64,000 nt of DNA from Carex sylvatica. Taxonomy: Eukaryota; Streptophyta; Magnoliopsida; Poales; Cyperaceae. Positions 56,019 to 64,000 of the stretch are shown here, piece after piece. Position 1 is the stretch's first letter; each line of letters starts with the position of its first letter. Where the stretch lies: NCBI GenBank assembly GCA_964058845.1, contig CAXKVR010000099.1, forward strand, positions 62,001-126,000, read 5' to 3'. The notes under the pieces were generated by a model that saw only the letters and a program-made list of their open reading frames with translations, searched no databases and was not told where the DNA came from. The translations under genes were made by a program, and so were the position numbers.

Positions 56019-57439
56019 TTACCAAGCTTGGTAGTCAAAGAGTTCTTGAGCACCAGCGGGTCTATGCAATGGAGCTGCTGTGTGGGGCCAATCTGTCAAC
56101 CCTTTGAAATTAGTTATTCATAAAAGTTTGTCAGTAGAGTAATATAAAGAAAGAAATAATGGGAACATGTCTTGCAGTGTTAGGTGATCATAGTAGTACT
56201 AGGTCTTATGAGTACCTTCTGATTCTCTTCAGTTAAAAGATTGCCAAGAATAGGATTATTGCAAAACTGCACAGCAGAAAGCATAATTTAAAAACTAAAA
56301 ATATATATATGGTTCTTAGAGAGAACAATTACAATGTCAATGCTGAAATACTCAATCCTACACTTGACTAACTAAAATTTCAACTTCTGCAATAAGCTAC
56401 TTCACTTATAGGACCAGTATTGAACAGTTGATAGAATTTCAAGGCTATGTCCTTTAAGTTTATTTTCTAATAGAAGTGCACAATTAAATTCAGTGTGGCT
56501 ATGGAAATGACAAATTTATATCAATTTTCTAAACTTGACAGATAGAAAGCTTGTCAGATAGATGCAATGTAATTCTGGCCGTTTGTAACAAATTAAGAAC
56601 TGATTGGATAACCCCTCCACTATAAGCCTATAACAGTTTTTTTTAAAACAAGTACACACACTTTAATAAATAAGAAATAGAAAATATTTACTGTGACAAG
56701 CCAGAATTCTTGGATTGACCCGATGACTTCATTTCTCCTCACATAGACAGGTTTGTGCCACGCTTTAATTAAACTTATGCTCCAACTTCAAAGCATAAAA
56801 AACTGAATGAGCTATAGTCAATAAATGTTGCACAAAGAACTAAATGATGTAATATATAACAATCACCCATAGCTTAGGTTTAGCACATTTACTGAATGAT
56901 GTCATTCAGTAAATGGACGTCATCCAAAATCACCAATAGCACAAAGAACTGAATGACGTGCATTACTTTATTACTGATAGCATCGCTGGGTGAACTAGCA
57001 AATTTCATTTTTTTTTTCTCTGTTTAATTTAGTTGAACAAAATAGGTTCACTCAGTTCTTAGTGCCAGAAAAAGATACATTACTTTATTACTTTATTCAT
57101 GACAACTTAATGACATAATATTAGGATAAAGATACACATAGCATATGTTTAGCACATTATTTGTGGAACAATCACCCATAAAATATATAAAATTCCAAAA
57201 GTGACATCGACAGCATGAGAAGCATAAAACTAACCTTTTGGAAGTATTGGAGAGGGTTTGGCCACAGATCACCCCTTGTAATGTTTGCTGCCTACATACA
57301 CAAGATACAAATCAAATGTAAACAGTTCTATCTCATGAAAGAAATATTAATGCCTCCTTTTACATGATATTAAGGAATTTACCTGATCAACTTCTCCATC
57401 CAACCACACAGCCTCACTGAACCAACAGAAGAAGCTGCA
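56019..57439 (-). pseudogene. Exons resembling a NAP/SET-type histone chaperone (partial)
   Basis: Three minus-strand exons with matching phase are seen: about 57383-57439, 57235-57291 and 56216-56266, with a terminal piece ending at 56019. Their translation reads SFFCWFSE..VWLDGEVDQ, then GDLWPNPLQYFQK, then FCNNPILGNLL. 'SFFxWF .. D-(L/I)-WPNPLxYF' is a hallmark of SET/NRP members of the nucleosome assembly protein family, which carry histones H2A/H2B in the nucleus. The dimerisation helix and earlier exons were not found, and the last exon does not join in phase, so this is probably a truncated copy. Weak evidence; it could be another gene with a chance match. Confidence 0.4.
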
Positions 57440-57449
57440 GCTGCATTCA

Positions 57450-58755
57450 TAGAAATAAAATCTAGTATGTCCATAAAATCACAAGAGAGAGCTTCCACCT
57501 ATACTAAGGTTCATAATCAAGAATTTTACTTTTTACTTGTAAAATAACAAATATTATAATACAATATTATGAACAATATGAAATTATAACATATAGCTTC
57601 ACAATATGAAGTTATAATTACTCTTAGTAGATGGCAAAGAGAAAGGTAATTTAAGGTCAATTCGAGCATGCCGTTGAGAAATGATAATTTAGAACCCTGG
57701 TATGTGTTACGTATGTAAGAACTGAGAAAGACTACTAATCAGTGGTGCTCCTAAAAATTCAATATGCCTCAACAGTATTGACTGAAGGTAACTGAGTAGA
57801 GAGAGGAGCCGCCGTTGTTGACAGCGGTTGTGAGCAGTAATCAGGTTGTAGGTTAGCTCAAGCATATCATCAAACAACTTGCGTGCGTGACGAAATCAAG
57901 GGAAAGGAGATGGTCTGCGAAGTCACATCCCCTCAGGTTACCTGACCGAGTACAATTGAAACGGACGGTTAAAGATCATTCTTTTAACCTGGCATGAATC
58001 TCGAAGCATAAATAATACTGCCCCTGCGCCATCCCGAATAGGCACCGGCTGAGATAGGTCCGGGCCAATTCCCGCATCGTTTTGCCCATTTAATTAATCA
58101 TTTTGTGGAAAAAAAAAACTTTTTTACATCGAAACTGTTTTGACATAATTTTTTTTTCTAGTAAAGTTAAGAGTGAAACTAAACTACTCCACTGATTTAA
58201 CATTCATAAGAGATTCGCTTTCAAACCTGCGCCATTTTTTAAATATTTTAAAAAATACGGTACTACAAAAATAAATTGTGAGCTAATGTATTGCACAAAA
58301 TTTAATAAATTATATATGCAAATTTAACATTTGGAGGTTCAAAAAGTTCTTAAATATTTTAAATATTTATTAAATAAATTATTTACTATTTTTTCATTCT
58401 GATCAATATTAGAAGAAAGAATATTTTAAATATACAACTTAGTTTATTAGTATATAAAAGACTGAAGTTTCTTGTTAAAATTTGGTCAGTTTTACAAAAC
58501 AAATTGGTATAACTGTACGAAATTTTTACAGATTTAAAAAAAAATGTCGCATAGTGTCTTCTAACTGTACGAAATTTATTTACAATTTAATATGAAGGGT
58601 CTCTAAAACCAATTCAATGAAAATATTATATTACATTTTAGAATGTAGTCATCAATGTTGTTAAATTCGCAATCTGAAAATTTTAAGAATTAAAAGAATA
58701 AAATATTTGCTTTCTGTTGTATAATCTATATAATTTGATACATTTTTATAACAAA
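57450..58755. other. Intergenic, no supported gene
   Basis: A GC-richer block at 57780-58080 (GCCGCCGTTGTTGACAGCGG) could be an upstream exon or leader of the minus-strand exons at 56-57 kb, but I can follow no frame. The rest is AT-rich. Confidence 0.4.
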
Positions 58756-59150
58756 AAGATTGAGGCTTGGTAATATGCACATTACGAATCGATTTATGTT
58801 ATGGATTTATATCTCTATTTACAAAATTTAAATAGTCTATCATACCATTAAATATAATTTCTATATAAAACTTATTTGGAACCAAATTTTATATAATTTA
58901 TAATTTTATTATTTTAAAAAAAGATAGAAAATTGTTGCTTTCGGAGATCTAGAATGTTTAGATTAAGTGATTTTCTCCCTATTCAAAAGTAATATTGAAA
59001 AAAAAAATACTAAATTTAATCTTCAAATACATTTTCATATGAAAATCATGTTTATGGTTCATATTAATTGTTTGAACTTTTTAAAATAAATTAATAGTAT
59101 ACATAAATCTGTAATATGCATACTATATATCATAGCCTCACTCAAACTAA
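58755..59150. mobile_element. Diverged palindromic MITE
   Basis: Left TTGAGGCTTGGTAATATGCAC and inverted right GAGGCTATGATATATAGTATGC, with inner arms TTTGGAACCAAATTTTATA and TAAATTTAATCTTCAAATA. Related to but more diverged than the family at 25, 34 and 43 kb. Confidence 0.55.
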
Positions 59151-60051
59151 AATATGCAAATTTTAAGGAATAATTGTACAATATGTAATTTCATGTGAAA
59201 CTCGATTTGCCAAAATAATAGATTATATATCTAATCAGCAAAACGACAAAAGTAAGTTTTTCCATAACATCATTTTTTAACCATTTCAACTAATTATAGA
59301 TAATTAAGAAATAGTAAATTATTTTCCTTTTTCTGAAAATTTTGTATATAAAATCTTGTTTTTTTATATGCAAAGAAAATTATTCTTTAATAGATAAAGA
59401 AGCGAGAGTGGAGAGAGAAGAGAAGGAATAAAGATATAGACTTGATTCTGCTGAGGAAGAGAGAGATGATGGAGCTAGTATTTTAATTTTGCCATTTTGT
59501 CAAGCCATCTATAATGTGAATGACAATATTTGAGCACCGAGTCTATCTATTTTACTAATATTATTTAAAATAATGATATCACGAGGATGGAATTCGTAAA
59601 ATAAAAAATTTCAAGTAAGGACTAAGGACAGTGAAGAAAATTAGTAATGTTGTTATTGGTTTTGTCACGTTATTCATTGATGGACCTAATAAGACTTAGA
59701 GATAGACAATTGTCACTTTCTCGATTTTGAAAAAAAAAATTTAGTCAATGTATTTTTAGGTTATTGTCTATCTCATATGAACGATCAACCAAATTTATTT
59801 TCTTCGCAACTCATATTTTTCCTAACCCAACTTATTTTCTTTGCTATTTTTGACTCAATTTATAGATCTGCCATGCATGATGGCACATCATGTCACGTGT
59901 ATCGGTTATATAACATAATTTGTGTGTTGCATGACGTGTCTCTCTTCAATTGAAAATAACACGTCATGAAATGTCATATAAACTGCTCCATGAATCATAT
60001 TACATGATCAGTTTTTTTTTAACATTGTCTCATTATATTAATTTTACCATA
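59151..60051. other. AT-rich intergenic, no gene seen
   Basis: A block with repeated CATGACGTGT/ACACGTCATGA motifs lies near 59890-59970. Nothing coding is supported. Confidence 0.45.
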
Positions 60052-61880
60052 TGATAAGCATAAATTATATACACATTTGATCTAGATTATATCATGAAAT
60101 AACACCAATTATCTTGTATTTATAATATAAAGTGATTAAAATACACCTAGAATCAAGTTACTGCGGTTATCTGGCTTTTCAATGCAGGAAATGATGCAAA
60201 ATAGCAAAAATACCCCCCAGTGCGGATCATCCACCTGCACTGCGGATCAACCCAGCCGCACTCACTGCGCAGAGGAAAAGTCCGAGCCTAGTGCGGACGC
60301 ACTGAGGCCAGTGCGGATGAGACCAGACGCACTCAATACTTGGTCGATTTCAGTAACTTCAGAAAAGCACAGAATCCATCCGCAGTGCGGGTCATCCATC
60401 CGCAGTGCCACCCGCACCAAGAGAAATTTGCAGAAGTTAAATAAGGAAACTTGTCCCAGTGCGGGTGGAGTCACCCGCAGTGCGGGTCATCCATCCGCAT
60501 TGGACCCGCAGAAAACCAATAATTGCCCGGTTTGACAGTTTTTCTATTTTTGGCGCTTTATGGACGCGTTTTTACTGCCAGAAATACACATGCTTGCCGG
60601 AGAAGCACTGTAAACAGAGCACCCACTAACCCCATTTTCTAGCCTCTAAATCGGGCATAGTCCTTGGCTATAAAGCAGAGAGTTCTTCCCCATTCAAGGA
60701 TATCGATCATCTCATCAATCACATCATCAACCAATACACCATCATTCTCTCTCTTTATACACACACTTAGCGATAAGAAGAATGTAAGGAAAGCTTTCAA
60801 GCAAGGAGAAGAAGAATTTCCTGAGCAAGATTTGGCAAGATAGAGGGCTTTGATTTGTCAAAGGGTGTAATCATTTCTTTTATTTCATTTCTTCTTACTT
60901 TGCCAATTTTTGTAATGGATCTCTCCAAGAGGGAGTAGTTCTCTCTCTAGGGGTTTAGGTCATCATGCATGAACTTGTTTAATTATATTTTATTTGGTTA
61001 TTTTCTTTTATTATGATTGTTTTATGGGATTTGATTGTTAATTTCTGTGATTTAATAATTTGTGTTAATTACATAGTTAGTACTTGAATTGGAGTATCCC
61101 GTTTTAGTTTCAAAAGAACTAAAATTGACTGTGATCAATAGGATAGTACCCAATTATGAATGCAAATATTCTAGGTTTTGATTAAGATTCTAACCAATTT
61201 AATTTAAGCCGGAACTACATAAATTAAGATTAGGGACTTGGTGAAGGACCTAACCGTGAAGTCAAACCCTAATTAGGACATCTCAAATCAAGTCGGATAT
61301 TGGTATCATGGACTTTATTGAGAAGTACCAATACTCGAGGAGATGAGAGACTAACAAGAGCTTATGGTCTAGGTAGCTAGGGTGAAGGACCTAATCGTGA
61401 AGTCCGAATTACCTAGGCACGTTATTAATTCACGAAAGTGACCCTTAATAACATATTAGGTTAGAAACCTCGTCAAATCATACATGAATTCAAGCAAATA
61501 CCGAATAGATAGAATTAGCAAGAGATTGTAGACCAAAGACCCCTAGATCTTCTCAACTTGAAAGCAACCCAATATTTCTTTCTTTCATTTCATTTACATC
61601 TATTGTTTACTATTCCTTATTCTCGGGTATTGAACCCAACCTTTAGGATTACTTAAACAAAACCCCCAATTTTACTTTTATTGCACTTTACTTATTATTA
61701 TTTTCTGAAATCAATTGTTTAGAGTTTAAAACTAAGTATTTTCCATACTCCCTGTGGATCGATACCTAAAATACTACTTTGATAGAATTGTGCACTTGCA
61801 ATTTGACTCAAAAGTGTTTAAGGTTTAAAAGGTACATCTTATTGTACTGAAACTTTTTAGCGTACCCTTCACACGTATCA
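60052..61880 (+). mobile_element. Solo LTR, 1.83 kb, Athila/Tat-like
   Basis: TGATAAGCAT..CACGTATCA ends, flanked by the 5-bp duplication CCATA (60047-60051 and 61881-61885). The last 120 bp (GTGGATCGATACC..GTGCACTTGCA..TAAAAGGTACA..TGTACTGAAACTTT) align with the end of the LTR at 6918-8422, so the two belong to one lineage. 60210-60510 is packed with TGCGG/CCGCA palindromic motifs and is GC-rich. A TATA-like GGCTATAAAGCAGAG lies at about 60665. No second LTR or internal region remains. The frame at 60182-60535 is open only because of the repeat. Confidence 0.85.
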
Positions 61881-61885
61881 CCATA

Positions 61886-62950
61886 TTTACTTAATGTTTA
61901 GCATTCTTTTATTTTATTTTATTAACTAACTAAAATCTAAACAAAAAAAATTAAGTAATAATTATTAGTTAAATGATCAAATTACAACTGTTTTTAGTAA
62001 GTGCCTACATGCAGCAGCTCCCACTTCTTTCTCTCTTTAATTCATCTAGCTCATTTGAGATACACAATTAAATGATTTTTTAAAAATAAAATCAATATTA
62101 ATTATTTTAATAGAACAAGTCCCATTGGTTTGTTTTAAAAAAAAATAGCTCCATCGATCGGTGGATCTTTTTTTTTTTTAAAACAAACCAATGATGTTTG
62201 TTTTTTTAAAATAATTAAAATTGATTCTATTTAAAATAAAAAATCCATTTACACATGTTTGTAAAAAGGTGCAGGTAATTTTCTAATTTCTATCCATGAA
62301 ACAATTAATTTAACTTTTGCCCGCTGTACAGTATATCGCAGAAACCGTATCACAGAAAATTCGGAGGAAATAAAAAAAAATTAAGAGGAGAGAATATACG
62401 TTGATACAATTAATGAAAATTTATCGGTATACAATACAATGAAGGGAAGATTACCTGAAAATTTTCAACTAATAAAAGCTTATAGAAATTGCCAAACTAA
62501 AAAAAAGGAGAAGAAAATCAAGTAAGCTTTGATTTCTTCAAGTCACTAGGTTTATTATTTCTTCTGTTAAAGCAGTCGTATTTCACAGGTTACTGATATT
62601 TATAAATAACATGAAGAGTGTCAAAAAAAACATTGAAAGCTGAGCAAATATTTAAAAAAAAAAAGGGAACCTCAAGGAGTTGCTTCATTAGCAACTTTTA
62701 AGTTATCCTATATAATTTATAATTGAGAATATAATGGATATCAGTTAATATCAAGTCTATCGTTTAACTGCAAGACAGCACTTTCAACCAAACAGAGTAT
62801 ATTCTGTTTAAGAATACAAAATGTGTGTATGTGAATAAAGATTAATTGCTTGTAGCGTAATCTTTCTTCATTGATAATTTAATTAAAAAAGCTTTGTACA
62901 AGACGAAATCAAATTGTTACCAATGAAGTAGAACATTCTACTACTTTGGA
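61886..62950. other. AT-rich promoter-side region of the PKS gene
   Basis: No gene. Contains a palindromic MITE-like block (62071-62252) and otherwise AT-rich sequence up to the promoter near 62950. Confidence 0.45.
62071..62252. mobile_element. Small palindromic MITE
   Basis: CATTGGTTTGTTTTAAAAAA at 62123 is inverted at 62174-62193, and the outer arms (TTTTTAAAAATAAAATCAAT / ATTGATTCTATTTAAAATAA) extend the palindrome to about 180 bp. It lies about 800 bp upstream of the PKS start. Confidence 0.65.
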
Positions 62951-62954
62951 TCTT

Positions 62955-62968
62955 TCACTATTTAAGGC
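62955..62968 (+). promoter_or_regulatory. TATA-like box of the PKS gene
   Basis: CACTATTTAAGGCT lies about 90 bp before the ATG at 63054. It is the only TATA-like candidate at a normal distance. Confidence 0.5.
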
Positions 62969-63053
62969 TGCATTCTCAGTAGGATTATGCACATCTCCAA
63001 ACTGTTCCTTTATACATATCAACCTATTTTCTCAGTAGTACCCAACTAATTAA

Positions 63054-64000
63054 ATGGAGCAGTTTGTGCAATCACAGAGGTCAAAAGGCCTTGCTACTGT
63101 TCTAGCAATCGGCACAGCACTCCCACCCGTCTGTGTTCCTCATGATACATACCCCGACATGTACTTCCGGCTTACCAATAGCGAGCATCTTACAGAGCTA
63201 AAGGAGAAGATGACCAGGATATGTAAGTTCATTTCTCCTATTTTTCTTTTCTAGATATATTCAATTTGATTATTATATCCAGTTCACTACCTTAATCCAC
63301 CCAAAAATGTTAGGGAAGCAAATTAATTAGTACTGACCTTTGTTCATTTATTACTATCAAAATGCGATGTAATTGAGTATTACATATCATATTATATATC
63401 GTGCTAATTAGTAAATGAAAACAATTCTTTCTTAAGTACTTCAAATCTGATGCTCAGAAGTCAGAACATTTTAGGCCTGAGACCACAATGAAAAAACACT
63501 TTTAAGTTCCATGTTAAATCATATCTTGATTTATTGAATAATTAATTGTAGGTAAAAGCTCAACTATAAAGCAGCGTTATATGGGCTTGATGGCAAATGA
63601 TGGAGAAATATTAAAGAAGCATCCGAATATTGCCGACCATTCAGCACCATCTCTAGATGCCCGATGGGAGATTGTCTCTGAGGAAGTGGCAAAGCTTGCG
63701 AAAGAGGCAGCAACAGTGGCCATCGGGGAATGGGGCCAGCCTGTATCCAAGATTACCCACCTCATCTTTTGTACAAATAGCGGTGCTGAATGTCCAGGAG
63801 CTGATGTTCGGCTCGTGCATCTACTCGGTCTCCCTACAAATGTTAGGCGCGTCATGCTTTACTACCAAGGATGTCACGGCGGAGCAACTTCACTCCGTAT
63901 AGCAAAGGATCTCGCTGAGAACAATCGCGGTGCACGTGTTCTTGTGGTCACCTCTGAATACATTATTCATGGGTTCCGTGGCCCTTCTGAATCTCACCCC
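63054..64000 (+). CDS. Type III polyketide synthase (chalcone synthase superfamily), 5' part
   Basis: Exon 1 is 63054-63222 and exon 2 starts at 63552 and runs off the window. The intron splits a Cys codon (T|GT), the position conserved in plant chalcone synthases. Exon 1 has the family start ([35 protein letters not shown]). Exon 2 has [34 protein letters not shown], then [13 protein letters not shown] with the catalytic Cys, and [11 protein letters not shown]. The enzyme condenses malonyl-CoA onto a CoA starter in the cytosol. Compared with chalcone synthase, the usual TTSGVDMPGAD and QGCFAGGT are changed (Asn for the second Thr, Cys for Met, HGGA for FAGG), so a different starter or cyclisation than naringenin chalcone is likely. 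The gating Phe, His and Asn are beyond the window. Confidence 0.93.

Noticed and set aside
60182..60535. 117-residue Cys/Pro/His-rich ORF
   Set aside because: Lies in the solo LTR and is generated by TGCGG/CCGCA repeats.
63577..63855. 92-residue minus-strand ORF
   Set aside because: Antisense shadow of exon 2 of the polyketide synthase gene.

Overview
The window is nuclear DNA of a flowering plant. It is AT-rich, has spliced genes with GT..AG introns, and holds dense nests of plant transposons (CACTA, Mutator-like, hAT, PIF/Harbinger, Ty3 and short LTR elements, long palindromic MITEs). A type III polyketide synthase gene with the usual family intron enters at the right edge. I cannot name the species.

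Layout. 1-1603 is the end of an 81-bp tandem repeat array. 1604-17468 is a minus-strand LTR fragment split by a 14.8-kb CACTA element (2265-17021, TSD TCA). That CACTA itself contains a solo LTR (3230-5587, TSD CCAAG), a 6.35-kb gag-bearing Ty3 element with a collapsed pol region (6918-13268, TSD ACAGT; its 3' LTR carries a hAT MITE), an F-box gene fragment and decayed CACTA exons. 17469-21999 holds exon-like sequence of unknown origin and the 3' end of a second, related CACTA interrupted by a 2-kb LTR element (19510-21494, TSD GTTGT). A perfect ATT microsatellite of about 126 units follows.

23-41 kb is the most interesting part. At least five small single-exon genes encode secreted peptides of 43-79 aa that share a mature motif C-x6-C-x3-[N/K/H]-P-P (29638-29769, 23386-23583, 32749-32988, 38747-38944, 40112-40261), and there is at least one relic. 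They have spread by segmental duplication: one inverted pair, and one direct duplication of flanks. Several have TTGAC (W-box) clusters in the promoter, which suggests defence regulation. I recognise no named family. Between them lie a 2.4-kb Mutator-like element with long TIRs, hAT MITEs, palindromic MITEs, a LINE fragment and a Harbinger fragment.

44.7-50.6 kb is a Mutator-like element (9-bp TSD AATACATTT, TIRs of about 150 bp) that carries a seven-exon plant-mobile-domain (MAIN/MAIL-like) pseudogene and no visible transposase. 50.7-53.8 kb is a PIF/Harbinger element with a damaged DDE transposase. 54.0-55.4 kb is the relic of another with a Myb/SANT-like ORF. 56.0-57.4 kb has short minus-strand exons resembling a NAP/SET histone-chaperone family member. 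60.05-61.88 kb is a solo LTR (TSD CCATA). The type III PKS gene starts at 63054 and runs off the window.
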